The position numbers were made by a program, and so were the translations under genes. The notes under the pieces were generated by a model. It was not told the origin of the DNA and did not search any database. It saw nothing but the letters and a program-made list of their open reading frames with translations. Source: Cotesia glomerata (lineage: Eukaryota > Arthropoda > Insecta > Hymenoptera > Braconidae). From it: a stretch of 64,000 nucleotides of DNA. Positions 1-12,324 of this stretch are shown piece after piece. Location: the NCBI RefSeq assembly GCF_020080835.1, contig NC_058165.1, positions 6,237,771-6,301,770 on the forward strand, read 5' to 3'. Each line of letters opens with the position of its first letter. Position 1 is the first letter of the stretch.

Positions 1-840
1 CGAATAGACAGAGTTGCGATATTTTTATAGTAATTTAGATTTTTAATTCATTTTTTCGATAAATCAATTGACTAATTCGACTGACAGCAAATAACAATTT
101 AAAATAGTTACTCAGATTATACTCAATGGAAAATTTTGAAATTTAAATGTAAAATAAAAGAAACAATTGACAGACGATCATATTGTTTTGTTATATCTGG
201 AAAATTTTCTTTAATTTATTAATTAGTATTTTGTCTAAATTTAGATACTTATTGTAATTGAAAATTGATCTAAAAGTTCGCGTATCATTCAAGCCTGAGT
301 ATTCTCTATACGTTATCGAAAATTTCATTTCGGTTGTAAGAGTAGTTAATTAGTTGCAACTGAGCAAAGATAAAAAATTCTCCATTTGTGGTAAAGATAC
401 TAAATTAGTAGCAAATAACAGCTAACTTGGCGCTACCTGTTACTTCTCTAACACTCAAGACTCTTCAACTTAGTCGGCGCTGCAACTAAAGTAACAGTCG
501 GTAATTATCGGCAGATTTATACCTATCAAAACAATTCATTTTGCAAATGCAAAACTTTTTTGGGAGAATAAAAATGATCTATTGCTTACCAAAACAATTG
601 AATTGCACGAATTATTTTGCTTTTAAATGAAAAAAATTTACTAGACCTCGAATGATTTCGATAAATTTTTCACCAAATATTTGGCAAGCTTTTGCCGGTC
701 AAGCGACTCGAATGAAACAATAAAGTTTGTTTTTGGGAATGAATATTTGGTAAAAAATAGAAAAATTTGAGCTGAAATTTGAACTAGTGGAGGTAAATAA
801 AAGTTAGTGGTAAATAAAACTCGGAAAAAATGAGCGATAG
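1..840. repeat. Long direct repeat, copy A
   Basis: This block is closely repeated at 37312-38149 in the same orientation, with scattered substitutions and a few small indels. The match stops just after the shared words ACTCGGAAAAAATGAGCGAT. The left limit cannot be seen because the window starts inside the repeat. I find no long reading frame, no terminal inverted repeats and no microsatellite tail, so it is either a segmental duplication or part of a larger unrecognised element. Confidence 0.85.
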
Positions 841-1784
841 TTCGCAGAGTTTAGGGAGGATCGAGCATTGATAAATCGAAGCGCAAAGCAACGGGCGAGT
901 GGTTTTTCTCTCGTGCCGTTTGTGCTCGATGAACAAAACGATTCTATTTCCTCGATGGAAACTGATCAACCGGAAAGATAACGAGGAACAAAATTTTACG
1001 TTATGCCAATGGGAGTATCGTTACAGAGCCTTTATTTGCTGTTATATAAACACAATCCATATGGGAGTATGTACATGAATATAGTATGTGTGCGAGGACA
1101 CAAACTGGAGACCAAGTACAACTTGATAATCCGATTGGGCTCAACCGTTTTATATCGAAAATAATTTAATCCGATACAATTTTTTAATCCCTATTGGAAA
1201 ATGAATGCCTTTTAAAATGATTCAGGATCAAAATTGTTGAGCGTACATGAAGATATATGTAGATACCATAAATCGTGTCGATGAAAGTCGGTTTTATTTC
1301 ATTCGAAACTCGTTAATTTGCAATTGAAAGGAAAAATGTATTATACGTCAGAAAAATTTTTTTGACATTAATTTAAGAAAAATATTTTGATTAAGATCTT
1401 AATCATTAAAATTACCAAAATCTGATGAGAAGAAAGAGTTTTTTATTTAAAAATTTTATCAATTTAACTAAGCATTTTGTTATTTTTAAATAAAATAATC
1501 TATATTTCGTTCAATGTAGCTTGAGACTAACCAATAGCAGGACCGCCTTGAGATGCCAACAAAATTACATATTCCTAGTAGGTCAATAGATTCAAATTTT
1601 GTATACTTAAACACTGAGTCGATGAAGTAGTATCACTTATCTTTACGAGGGAGCTCTGATCAAGGATCGACTCCGATCATGAGTATAAATTATATTATTT
1701 TTAAAATGTAAAAAAATTTATAATCTAAAGCCAAGAAAATTAATGTTCTTGAATTAGATTTCGAAAACTTTTTTTATAATTTTT
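841..1784. other. Spacer without recognised gene
   Basis: AT-rich unique sequence. A slightly GC-richer patch at about 850-970 has a short open frame on the minus strand but no recognisable protein. No repeats or RNA genes were recognised. Confidence 0.5.
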
Positions 1785-1938
1785 AACTTCCCGCTAAGAA
1801 AATCGAAGATTTTCAAAAATCGGGAAGTTATTGTTTTCACCCGTTTTGCAAAAATCGAGCTTTCATCAGATCTCGACGTTTTAAGGCCACCGGAAGCTTC
1901 CCTGATGACCCTCGCGATGTTGTCACTATGTCACTATG

Positions 1939-1969
<31 letters not shown>

Positions 1970-2424
1970 ATGTGACATAAAGAAACCACGTCGATCGCCG
2001 CCGGTCTGGTCAAAATCGGTTCATTCGTTCGTGAGTTATCGCTGACGAAAGAAAACCGAAAAAGTGTTTTTTCGGAATTACTCCGAAATTCCTGGCTCGA
2101 TCAAATGAAACTTATAGATTCTTCATGAGGTTTAAAAAATTGGGTTGAATGCTGCCAACTGAGTAGAAATCGGTTCATTCATTCAAAAGTTATTGTGGTT
2201 TGAAAATTTGAAAAATTGTTTTATCAAATTTCTATCAGACTTTTGAGCTCGAAGAGCTCAAAAACATAGAAAAGTTATATCTTTAAGCTCAGAGAGCTCA
2301 AAATAACACATAAATTGTATTTTTGAGCTCGGAGAGCTCAAAAACATCATTAGTGCAATTTTAAGCACCTAAGTATGAAATTAGCGGGAAGTTGCACGGA
2401 TGGCCTTCAGGGTCTACCGTGCTT
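1785..2424 (+). mobile_element. Family 1 element, internally deleted copy
   Basis: It starts with AACTTCCCGCTAAGAAAAT and ends with TTAGCGGGAAGTT at 2381-2393, followed by the family's outer tail (GGATGGCCTTCAGGGT...). These ends form a 13-bp terminal inverted repeat. Inside are a TA/TG microsatellite (about 1941-1972) and three copies of a GAGCTC-spacer-GAGCTC hairpin (about 2240-2345). The middle is shorter than in full copies such as 18931-19810. No coding capacity is seen, so it is a non-autonomous DNA element. Confidence 0.8.
1941..1972. repeat. TA/TG microsatellite in family 1
   Basis: Simple repeat of TA followed by TG units at the position where every full-length family 1 copy carries a CA/TG run. 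It is therefore a built-in part of the element. Confidence 0.85.
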
Positions 2425-3084
2425 AAATCATTTGTTTTAGTATAGCAGTTAAGTTCATTTAAGTTAATTTTTTCAATTCGGGTTGAGACATCTATTAATT
2501 TTGATAAAATAATTTCTTGCTTGTTCTCATAGTTTCCAACTTCAAAGACATTAATACTACCAGTGTCAACGAAGTACTGCGTCGACCTAATTTTCAAATA
2601 TAGTCAAGACTTTTTACATTGTCGCTGTGCTAAATCAAGACTACGAACTGACTCGAGTCGAAGAAAAAATCTTAATTTTGACTTAAAATTAAGTCAACAT
2701 CACTTGAATTTCTTACAAAATTTTTAAGACAAAAAAATCATAATTAAATCACAATGAAATTAATTCTAACATAGTTTTGTAAATTATAAAGTGACAAGAA
2801 TTGAAAATCAAATAAAAAATATTGTATAGAATCAGTTATAATACGACTATGTATATTTAAAAACAGAAATCCATAAATAACCGGCGATTTAATCCATTAA
2901 TCGGCGATTTTTTCACGTGGGTATTTCAGCGATCATCTATTTGGTAATAGTCAGATATCATTATTTTAATCATAGTTGTAATTGACCATATGATCATGTT
3001 ACACGTTGAGATAAAGAGAAGAGACATATGACCCCAAGATAGCTAAAAAATTCAGAGATTATTTATATAAAATTCCTAATTTCT

Positions 3085-3149
3085 ATGAGACTCGAACACT
3101 AGACCTCTTGAATATCAAATTGAACACATCTGCTCTACTATTAATGAGA
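3085..3149 (-). repeat. Degenerate tRNA-derived SINE head
   Basis: On the minus strand there is a possible A-box-like TAGTAGAGCAG and a B-box-like GTGTTCGAGTCTC at roughly tRNA spacing. It does not fold into a clean cloverleaf, so it is read as an old SINE relic and not as a tRNA gene. Confidence 0.35.
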
Positions 3150-3289
3150 TTAAGGTAGTGTCGTGGTTAAGGCATACTGTCAGAAAATTCTAAATTTTTC
3201 TATACTTATGAAGGATATGATGATACAATCACCCTAAAAATTTGGAGTCGATTGACTACCTATAACCCGAGATGAATTCAATTAAAAAT

Positions 3290-3375
3290 TGGATTTCATA
3301 ATTATTTATAAATAACGGATTAAAGTTCTACAATTTATGAAAAAGTATATATCTACGGAGTTGATCAGAAACAAT
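3290..3375 (+). repeat. Dispersed repeat, copy 1
   Basis: The stretch from ATTATTTATAAATAACGG to the end of ATATATCTACGGAGTTG closely matches 60205-60285, with the same word order and a few substitutions. The element class is unknown. Confidence 0.6.
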
Positions 3376-4659
3376 GGTATGGGTTGGGTCTCCACGGGTA
3401 CAGTGTTGCGTAAAAATTATGGATTACTTAGCTACAAGCTCATATACTTTTGCGGCGCGTATAATCTCTAATTTTTTGACAATATTGTACCATGACAACT
3501 ACCTTACTAGATTTGAATTTATTATATCCTATAAATATATCGTTATTATTGTAATTATTATCCCGCTATCCTAGTAGAAATAATCAAGTTTTGACTCGAT
3601 TTAAACCAGTAGCTGGCCAGCAATATCGAGTAAGAAGTAGAAATCGCACCACCTACAACTCAGTCGTAAAAATTGCCATACAAATTAATATTTATTTATT
3701 TATTGATTTTTTATCAATCATTGACTTATGTTAGAATTAATTGTTAATTTTTTTAAACAAATCTTTTTATATTTCTGATCGACTGAGAATTTCGATAACC
3801 TCAAAACTTTCGATTAAAAATTGAAAGTTTTTTCAAAGCCGCCATGTGTTATTGTATCTCTTATGAAACTGGCTAGTTACTTGACAGAAACTCGATATTA
3901 TACTGGCCAGTTTCTGGTTAAAGTCTAACTAAACTGGCTAGTTACTGGCCAAAAACTCGATTTCATTTCTACTAGGGTAAATTTAAGTCAAAAAATTAGG
4001 AAAACGGTTGACCCTAGAGGCCATCCCTGCAACTTCCCGCTACCTCCATACACAAGTGCTCATCAATTCACTTATTTTTTAAGCTCTTCGAGCTTAAAAA
4101 TATAATTTTTGTGTAATTTTGAGCTCTCCGAGCTCAAATAAATCGCTGTTCTGTGCTTTTGAGCTCTTCGAGCTCAAAAGGCTAATGGAAGTTTTATAGA
4201 ACACTATTTTTTGAATTTTCAAACCGCAATAACTTTTGAATGAATTAACCGATTTTCTCGCGGTTTACGGCATTCAACGCAGTTTTTTGATTTCTTTAAA
4301 AAATCTTTAAGCGTAAGCTGGTCAGACTAAAAATTTCATAGAAATTTTGAAAAAAACATTTTTTCAATTTTTTTCGACAACAATATCTCACGAACAAACC
4401 AACCAATTTTTACCGGACTGATGGCAATCGACGTGGTTTTTTGAGGTTAAGAGCTGATTAGTTTTTGGAATTGATCGGTACAGCTGTTTAAAAGATACTT
4501 AAAAAAAACGAATTTTTGGAAATTTTATTTTTGAGATTTCTTAAAATTGATCAACTTAAATTCTGTAAATTAGTATCAGAATTATAGGGACAAAGGAACT
4601 CTTCAGAACGCCGCTTATTTCGATCGAATCGGATGATCCGTTCAAAAGTTATGAGAGAC

Positions 4660-4661
<2 letters not shown>

Positions 4662-4697
<36 letters not shown>
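4662..4697. repeat. CA microsatellite
   Basis: A run of CA units inside the family 1 element, ending in CATACAGACAC as in the other copies. Confidence 0.95.
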
Positions 4698-4700
<3 letters not shown>

Positions 4701-4743
4701 GACACGGTGACATCACCGCGGAAATAGTCAGGAAAGCTTCCTA

Positions 4744-5707
4744 CACGGAAAAAAAACCTTCGTTCTGGTAACGTAATTGTAGAGTTACCACAACTATACA
4801 TAGTTTACTGTTCGTTGTAGAGTTACAATAACAAAATGTTATTTAGTTCTGATAACTCAATGTTGTTGAGCTCTCAGAGCTCTACGGGATTGTTCTCAGA
4901 GCCAAACGGTATAGTTGGGAGCGCTCTACGTTGCGCAGTAGTGGAGTGCGCTGACATATTTCATAACCTTCTAAAATGCCAAACATAATTATTTTGTTAC
5001 TAATCTATATTATTAAAAATATATGAGGACAATTAAGTTCCCAATTTATTTATTTAAGGAAATAGGTTTTTTTTTTGTCAAATTGAATTTCGTTGGAACA
5101 GTTTTGTATTTATGGTTTTTCAAGGTTTATTTGCAGTGACTGTTAATTTAATTTATTAGTTGAATATATTGTGATAAGTGATAAGTTATCAGAATACATT
5201 AAAAAGACCCCATTTAACAAAAAATAAAATTTTTTTTTGTTTATTTATCTTTTCTCGTGCATATACCGTAGTGATTTTATGTCCAATATTGATATAATTA
5301 AGAAAATAAGATAATTTTGTGACGACCATATTTTTATTTTACAAATAATTTTTATTTGTAATATAAGTTCTATTATTATTTTATTTCTATTATAATACTA
5401 TTCTTATTTTCCATATACAATTATTGTTGGCAATATAAATTCATTCTGCCGCATGTATTTATTAAATTATCAATGCTAAATCGTAAAAAAAAATTATTAA
5501 GCAGACTTCCAAAAATTTGTTATAGTCTCAGAACGATCCTGTAGAGTTGTAAGAGGTAAATAACGTTTAGCTCTCAGAGTTCAACGATGAAGAATTGCAG
5601 GAGCCAAACGGTATTGTTACCATAAAAAAACGTTAACCTACTGGAACTTTTTACAACTAACTAACTAACTACTATAGAATTCCTATAACAAAATTTTTTT
5701 CTCCGTG
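4744..5707 (+). mobile_element. Family 2 element nested in family 1
   Basis: Terminal inverted repeats CACGGAAAAAAAA and TTTTTTTCTCCGTG. The flanking dinucleotides are TA (4742-4743) and GA (5708-5709). Comparison with intact family 1 (CCTAGGACC) indicates a 2-bp duplication with one later change. The interior has GAGCTC-TCA-GAGCTC near 4870 and no coding frame. Related copies are at 21160-22280, 33338-34098 and, much shorter, 54076-54191. Confidence 0.85.
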
Positions 5708-5815
5708 GAGGACCTGAAAACGTCGAGATCTGATGAAAACTCGATTTTCGAAAAACGGGGTGAAAACAATATCTTCCCGATTTTTGAAAATTTTCAATTT
5801 TCTTAGCGGGAAGTT

Positions 5816-7961
5816 AAAAAAAGTCAATTGTCACTTTTCCTACAATTTTTTTTCCATGTATGTCGATACTATCTCCATGTATGAAGATACAATTTCTGTG
5901 CACTATTCAACACAAAAGCTTGAGCATACTCACGGTCGTATGGCTGCGTGGAATAATTTATGCTTGATCGAGCAGCAACATCCCACTATCTCCTATCTAC
6001 TATCAATATATATGTCTGCATAAATACATACACCGCGACGTAGGATGTGTATTTAGAGGATTCACAGTTTAGTAGCCGCCGATTAATCGTTTTCTCGTTC
6101 CTTATCTCCTGTCTCCTCTCTCGAGGTTTATCGATGTAGACACATGCGATTTAGCATACGATCATTCACTCACGATATTAAATCCTCCGCTTAAACCGAG
6201 CCCGGCTCCTACTTCAATACTTTACTTAATTTATTATAAATTATGTATTATATAATTTTATTTAAACAATTTCTCCAGTAAAAATTTATTAAATTGCGGC
6301 TTTTTAATTTTTTATCCAAAAAATTTAACAGTTTGTCGGCGGTATTTTTTTTTTTTATTAAACTTGACTATAAATTATCCTGTGGAATTTCAGTCGTTAA
6401 GTTACTTAACTTATTTTTTATTTTATTAAATTTTAAATTTATTTTATCGTAAAATTACATTTTTACATAAATTAAAATTTATCATTTGTCACGATACTTT
6501 AAAAATTTTACCACGTAAAAAAGTAAAGTGAGAAATGAAAAATTTTCTTTAAATTATTTTGCTCGATCTGAACGCTGGAATCAGAAAGACATAAAAAGCA
6601 TGAACGAGGCCAAGATACATGTGTTCGATTATGCACGTCCTTATATGTATATATATATTCGTAGTTAGAGGCCCCTCTTCCATCTTCAGCCTCAGCTTTA
6701 GCATTGGTATCGTTGATGTGTCCGTGCAGCATTTTCCAAGGGTTGGCGACATGCCAAAAAGTCTCGCCACAGTTTTCCCAGGGCTTTTCGCTCGCGTACG
6801 CGGTATTGTTCACCGCGGCAATTACGACCTGTTTCCCCAAAATGCCTAGAGAAGATATACATACGTACGTATATACATTATTATGATTATTATTATTATT
6901 ATTTTTCGAGTCGTTTCGTGCCGACATGAAAAAATTCACGCTACGAACAAAGGAAACCGGGAAAAAATAACGAGACATTTTGACTCAACGATCAAACGAC
7001 AATGGAATTTATCATACTAAAGCACGTTTTTTATCTTTCAACACTTTTTTTTTGGCTTGATCAGATTTTTTAATAGTCGAAAAATTGTTTATTCATAAAA
7101 AATTTAATGGACTTTTTTTTTTAATTCAGAAAATTTGACTCATGATTATTTTTTATTGATTCATTTCTGGTAAGAAAAAATTCTAAAAAGTGCAATTGCG
7201 CCTGTGCTTAAAACCATTATATTGTAAATAAAGTTATTGCCAAAAACAGAATTATAAACTTAGCTTATCCTTAATTATAAATTACAATTATTACACTTTT
7301 TTTTAACAGTTAATTAAAACAAATCAAAGTTTTCATATTGTTTGGTACTTAATTATATATTGTTGTAGCTTCATAATAATATGCATTTTCATAGCTAATT
7401 GTTCCATTGATTTTGAACAGGACTAACAGTTTAGATCTCGTATTAACTACTTTTTGTAAATATAAGTTTTATAATTACAATTAATTATTTTTTTTTTGTT
7501 TATTTATAAAATAAAATTATCTCGTATTCAAAGGTGAATGGATTTCATTTATATCAAACATGATTTTAGTACGTTTATCTCGATATTCCGAGCTTTAATT
7601 ATTAGCTCAAAGAATTTCAGCTATTTAGAAATAAATTGATTTCATACTGCTCGAAACATCATATAAAATATTAGAGATTGCGCTACGATTGAATAATTGT
7701 TTTTTCCTCCCAATAAAATTATATTTATTGTTATATTTTTGTTACTTCACAGACACCAACATAATTTGTGCACAATCAAACCGATAATTCAATCAATATT
7801 AATTCCTCAATTTCCAAAACTTTATTTCTTGTAATAAAAACGAGAAAATTTTTTAAATTATCAGAAAAATTTGTTTCCGTCATACAAAAAAAAAATGTTC
7901 GTAACTTGGGGACATGGTAACTCTATAAAAAATTCATTATTTACGTCATTTTTTCATTTTT
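5816..7961. other. Spacer with one unassigned open frame
   Basis: Mostly unique AT-rich DNA. The stretch 5930-6200 and especially 6600-6850 is richer in GC. The latter carries overlapping open frames on both strands (see 6508-6978). No repeats of the main families were found. Confidence 0.5.
6508..6978 (-). CDS. Unrecognised open frame, possibly not a gene
   Basis: A 156-codon open frame on the minus strand. Its middle (about residues 50-115, with NTAYASEKPWENCGETFWHV) has balanced composition, while both ends look like translated AT-rich filler, including a run of Asn. An AG preceded by a TCTTCTCT tract near 6848 could act as a splice acceptor, so a single internal exon of an unknown gene is possible. 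I recognise no family, and a plus-strand frame overlaps it. Treat it as a hypothesis. Confidence 0.15.
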   Translation of the reverse strand: MSRYFFPVSFVRSVNFFMSARNDSKNNNNNNHNNVYTYVCISSLGILGKQVVIAAVNNTAYASEKPWENCGETFWHVANPWKMLHGHINDTNAKAEAEDGRGASNYEYIYTYKDVHNRTHVSWPRSCFLCLSDSSVQIEQNNLKKIFHFSLYFFTW

Positions 7962-8110
7962 AACTTCCCGCTAACAAAATTGAAAATTTTCAAAAATCGG
8001 GAAGTTATTGGTTTTACCCCGTTTTGCGAAAATCGAGTTTTAATCAGATCTCGACGTTTTAAGATCACAGGAAGCTTCCTTCACTATTCCCGCGATGGTG
8101 TCCGTACGGC

Positions 8111-8156
<46 letters not shown>

Positions 8157-8988
8157 CCTCTTATAACTTTTGAATGGCTCAGCTGATTGGATCGAAATAG
8201 GTGGCGATCCAAATCGTATCATTGCCATTAAATTTCGTACAAATTTGAATCGATTCGGTTCGCTAGATTTTGAGAAATCTCAAAAATAAAATTTTCAAAA
8301 AATCTTTTTTTTTGAATAACTTCTAAACGGCTTCACCGATCAATTCCAAAAATTAATCAGCTCTTAAGTTTAAAAAACCACGTCAATTGCCACCAGTCCC
8401 GTCAAATCGGTTGATTCGTTCGAGAGTTATCGAAAACGAAGAATTTCGAAAAAAGTGTTTTTTTCACATAACTTCGACATTTTTTTTTTTTTTTTGGTTT
8501 TTGATGAAATGAAATAATTATTAGAGCCCAAAAAATCATGTCGATTGCCCCCAATAACGTGAAAATCGGTTGATCGGTTCGTGAATTATCGTTGTCGAAA
8601 AAATTCGGAAAAAGTGAATTTTTCAAATTTCTCTAAGATTTTCGGTTCAATTAGTTTGTGTTCAAAAGTATATCATAGATTCTGAAAAACTGCGTGGAAT
8701 ACTGCCAACCGCGTAAAAATCGATTCATTCATTCAGAAATTATTGCAGTTTGAGAATTAAAAAAATACTGTTTTATTAAACTGCTGTCAGACTTTTGAGC
8801 TCGAAGAGCTCCAAAGCTTAGAACAGCTAACTCTATGAGCTCGGAAGCTCGGAAGCTTGGAATAACAACATATAAATTATATTTTTGAGCTCGAAGAGCT
8901 CAAAAACGTCATAAGTGCAATTTTAAGAGCTTATTTATGGAATTAGAGGGAAGTTGCAGGGATGGTTTTTAGGGTGAACCGTTTTCCA
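7962..8988 (+). mobile_element. Family 1 element, near full length
   Basis: It opens with AACTTCCCGCTAACAAAAT and ends with TTAGAGGGAAGTT (8943-8955) plus the outer tail GCAGGGATGG...CCGTTTTCC. It contains the TG microsatellite (8115-8153), successive copies of an AATCGGTT..GCCGTTCAAAAGTTAT-like motif, and GAGCTC hairpins at about 8800 and 8888. The middle hairpin is degraded. It is non-coding: the short frames across it are microsatellite translations. Confidence 0.88.
8115..8153. repeat. TG microsatellite
   Basis: Uninterrupted TG units inside the family 1 element. Confidence 0.95.
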
Positions 8989-9151
8989 GACTTTTTTAAA
9001 GACTCGTTTGTCTTTTACGATTCGGTAATTTAAATGGCTATTTAACTCGGTGTTGTTAAATTATAATAAATGAAAAACTATACTGGCATTTTATTTGTAA
9101 TTATACATAAAATATGCACGGTAAATTTTGTCTTTAATGCGTATGCGCATT

Positions 9152-10213
9152 ATCCACAGATTCGGTAGAATCTGGCGCCAAGTTCCGTTCAAAAATCTCG
9201 TTGTAAACGGAGCGCCAGACTACCGACTGTGTTTACTGTAAGCAGAACGGTATTTTGAGATTGCAAATTTTATTTAATTCTACGGTACTTTTTTTTCCTA
9301 AATTTTCTATTATAACAGTAGTTCATAACTTATTTTACTGATATTAATTAATTATATTTAATTATAACAACTACTCTACTTAAAATTATTAAATTTAATC
9401 AGCACAAACTATACCAACGCAAAAATTTCGATCCTGATTTTTTTTCGATGGGCAAAGTGATTTGCCACAGACTAAATAATCCGAGAATGCATGATAATCC
9501 TCCAATAGATGGGAAACTACAGTTAAAAAAAGATATTTCATAGCTTGCGTCTACACCCGCCAGAGTGCGCTGGAATTATTTATACATAAACTGTAGCTTC
9601 AAGGGGATAGTTTGCTAGGAAAAATGCAGCCAACGCGAGATTTAAGTTGGTACCAATTGTCAATTTTTATTATAATTACAAAAAATACTAAAATCCGAAC
9701 AAAAACAGTTTCACTGTAAAAAATTACGCCAAGACCACGTTCATAATACTATTAAAAAAAAAAATTTTTTTTCTTTACAAAAAGATATAAAATAAAAAAA
9801 TAAAAAAATCCAAGTAACCGATATGATTTTATGTAATTTTCGGAAATTAAAAAACATTTTGTTGTAAAATTAAAAATTAAAGAAATAATTTTGGAACGTA
9901 CTTGGTATGCGTCATTGTTTATGTCAAATTTTTTTAAGTCCTAGTAAATAGATTTTATGAATTTCATAAAAAGTAAAATATTTTGCAACCACGCACACTA
10001 AATACGTTCCAAAATTATTTCTTTAATTTTTAATTTTGCAACAAAATGTTTTTTAATTTCCGAAAACTATATAAAATCATATCGGCTACTTAGATTTTTT
10101 AATTTTTTTATTTTATATCTTTTTGTAAAGAAAAAATTTTTTTTTTTTTTTTAATAGTATTATGAACGTGGACTTGGCGCAATTTTTTACAGTGAAACTG
10201 TTTTTGTTCGGAT
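9152..10213 (-). mobile_element. Family 3 composite element, copy 1
   Basis: The block between ATCCACAGATTCGGTAGAAT and TTTTTGTTCGGAT is present in reverse orientation at 22769-23794, so the two copies form an inverted pair about 12.5 kb apart. One half (9693-10213) is itself a long inverted repeat. The other half includes a short frame starting MGKVICHRLNN that is also readable in the second copy, although here it ends early at TAG. No transposase is recognisable. Confidence 0.85.
9693..10213. repeat. Foldback half of family 3, copy 1
   Basis: The left arm begins ATCCGAACAAAAACAGTTTC and the right arm ends with its reverse complement GAAACTGTTTTTGTTCGGAT. Homology between the arms runs for more than 200 bases each side of a short centre near 9940-9960. 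It would fold into a long hairpin. Confidence 0.9.
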
Positions 10214-10223
10214 AATAATAACT

Positions 10224-10468
10224 GAGGAGCTGATTTTCAAAAGGGTATCTTTTCATATTTTAAAAGAGCAGTTTTTTGAACTTTTAATATTAATTACTTC
10301 GAGAATTATAAAGATTTCTTAATGAAAATCGAATTGTAGCTTCATAATCGACAGCACTTTATAGCTAAATTAAAAAAGTTCAATAAAAATATTTATAATC
10401 GAAGATAACCAGTTTTTTGTCTCGATTGATAAAAAATGAAAAGATACCCTTTTGAAACTCAACTCCTC
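10224..10468. mobile_element. Small MITE with 4-bp flanking duplication
   Basis: The left end GAGGAGCTGATTTTC and following AAAAGGGTATCTTTTCAT match the reverse complement of the right end (ATGAAAAGATACCCTTTT...CTCCTC). AACT flanks both sides (10220-10223 and 10469-10472). It lies only 10 bases from the family 3 end. It is non-coding. Confidence 0.7.
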
Positions 10469-10472
10469 AACT

Positions 10473-11833
10473 GTAACTGGGTTAAATGAGTAAGAAAAAT
10501 ACCACGAACTATTTAAAATAGAAATTACTTCAATAATTGACAATAATAAATTTCATTTTTTATCCCTTCAATTTATCAATTAGCAATATAATGTATCTAT
10601 TATTAATAATTCAATGAGAAAAATAAGTCGTGCAATTTTAGATTTTAAAAATTTTTTTTTACTTCATATTTTTGCACAAATATTTACGTTAGTGCACACG
10701 ATTACTCAAAAGTAATCAAACAATTGCTATACACTATTTTCGGGTTGTTTTCAGGATCCACCGCTAGGTTGCGCATGAGAAAAGTCCTTCTCACTGACAG
10801 AGCGAGCTACTAAAATATATAAAGCCTTAAAAATATTATCTACAAACTATGTTGATGAAAAAATGAGTAAAAATCATTTTTCCAATCAACAATGAGTTTT
10901 GATATACTAATCTATTATATTTTGCATAAAAAATTTAATGAGGATTATAAGTTTTGCAGTTTTCAATTTTCTGAATCTTTAATTTTTTTTTTTTTTTTTT
11001 AGTACACCCTCTCTCTTATCATAATCATTTCGCCAGAGTTATGCCGCGTCGGTACAGGCTAACGTATGTTTACGTAACAAACATAAATCAAGTATAATTG
11101 CAGGCGCAGTGAGAATAGAGGGTGTATTGGAAGTAGGTCTATATACAGGAGGGGGACAGAAACAGATGAAAAGGGGTTGTCACTAGTTAGTGCACCGCTG
11201 CTACTATCTGGTCGCGTTTATGCGGGCAACCACGGATGTTCGTACTTATAAATCCACGCTTGTTTTTGTTTCCAAAAAAAATTATTTTACTGCACAATTA
11301 CGAGGCTGAATATGAGGGCGGAGTGACAAACTGTTTGAATGAACTACAGTCGATATACATGTATATGCGTGGGCTTACAGATAATTTAAATGTCTAATTT
11401 AACAAAATATCAATCGCTCGGCCATGACCTTTTGCATGAATAAAAAATATATTTAATAGTTTAGTATATTTCTGCTCTGAAAGGGGTTGAATTCTTTTTG
11501 GATTATCTTGATTTATTTTACTCGGTGTTTGAATAGGTCATATGCTAATTACTTGCATACATATCATGCAAGCTTTTTAAAAAAATTAGTTTGCTTTATA
11601 TGGACAAGTAAAATTGAGTCGCATTTTTGTGATTATAGCTCATTTTAATTTTTATACTTTATTATAATCTATTATTTTTATTTTATAAAAGAAAAAAAAA
11701 CGGCTCTTTTATATCTTTTCTATCTTTTCTATGAGCCAACTAGATTTACGTCGCATTAAAAGGACTTTAGATAATCCATTAAAAGTGCTAGTTAATGATT
11801 TTTTTTTATAATTTTTTCAGTAAATTTAACAGA
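10473..11833. other. Spacer
   Basis: AT-rich unique DNA with a somewhat GC-richer patch at 11030-11250. No coding region, RNA gene or recognised repeat was found. Confidence 0.5.
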
Positions 11834-11835
11834 TT

Positions 11836-12322
11836 CACTGAGAGAAAAAAGGGGTTCTCTAAACCAGGAAAATTTAGTTAAATAGCATCACCACTATTTA
11901 GTTGAAGTTCTTATACCTAAAATTATTTATAATATTTAACCCCAATAGATAGTTATTTAAATTATTTTTAGTTAAGTATCGGCTTAATAGTCATCTTGAT
12001 TCATTTTAACTCAGAAAACAGAACAAATAATTCGGATAACTCCGGACCGGGATCCGAACCATGACCTTTTGGTTACGCACCAAAGGCTCGGATAGTTAAG
12101 CTATCTAAGACATCGTTTGTAATGACATCTCAGTCACCTGATAGTCTTTTGTTCAACTATAGCAGAAAAATATTTATCAAAATATAGTCGATGTAACTAT
12201 TTATCAATAGTTACTCAAACTAATACATAATTCGAGTAACTACAAAAAAAAAAAATCCAGAAAACTATATTCTCATACTTGTGATATTATAATTCAGCTA
12301 AATATGCAATTTTTCCTCAGTG
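11836..12322. mobile_element. CACTG-type MITE carrying a SINE
   Basis: Ends CACTGAGAGAAAAAA and TTTTTCCTCAGTG, flanked by TT and TA. It contains a reverse-oriented tRNA-derived SINE at about 12005-12112. No coding frame. Confidence 0.65.
12005..12112 (-). repeat. tRNA-derived SINE, minus strand
   Basis: On the minus strand, TAGCTTAACTATCCGAGCC gives an A-box, followed by GGTCATGGTTCGGATCCCGG as a B-box-like segment and then ATTATTTGTTCTG. The layout matches the SINEs at 17370 and 25768. It sits inside a CACTG MITE. Confidence 0.6.
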
Positions 12323-12324
12323 TA

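Larger units (their letters stand above)
2425..3990. other. Spacer with weak SINE relic
   Basis: AT-rich sequence without a supportable gene. It holds a decayed tRNA-like stretch (3085-3149) and a block at about 3290-3375 that recurs near 60200-60285. Short frames (2361-2597 minus, 3374-3574 plus) have no recognisable product. Confidence 0.5.
3991..5815 (-). mobile_element. Family 1 element split by a family 2 insertion
   Basis: Reversed copy: outer tail from 3994, TIR AACTTCCCGCTA near 4030, three GAGCTC hairpins (4080-4180), a CA run (4662-4697), and the far TIR TTAGCGGGAAGTT ending at 5815. The sequence expected to be continuous at CCTAGGACC is broken at 4743 by a family 2 element (4744-5707). 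Family 1 was therefore present before family 2 inserted here. Confidence 0.88.
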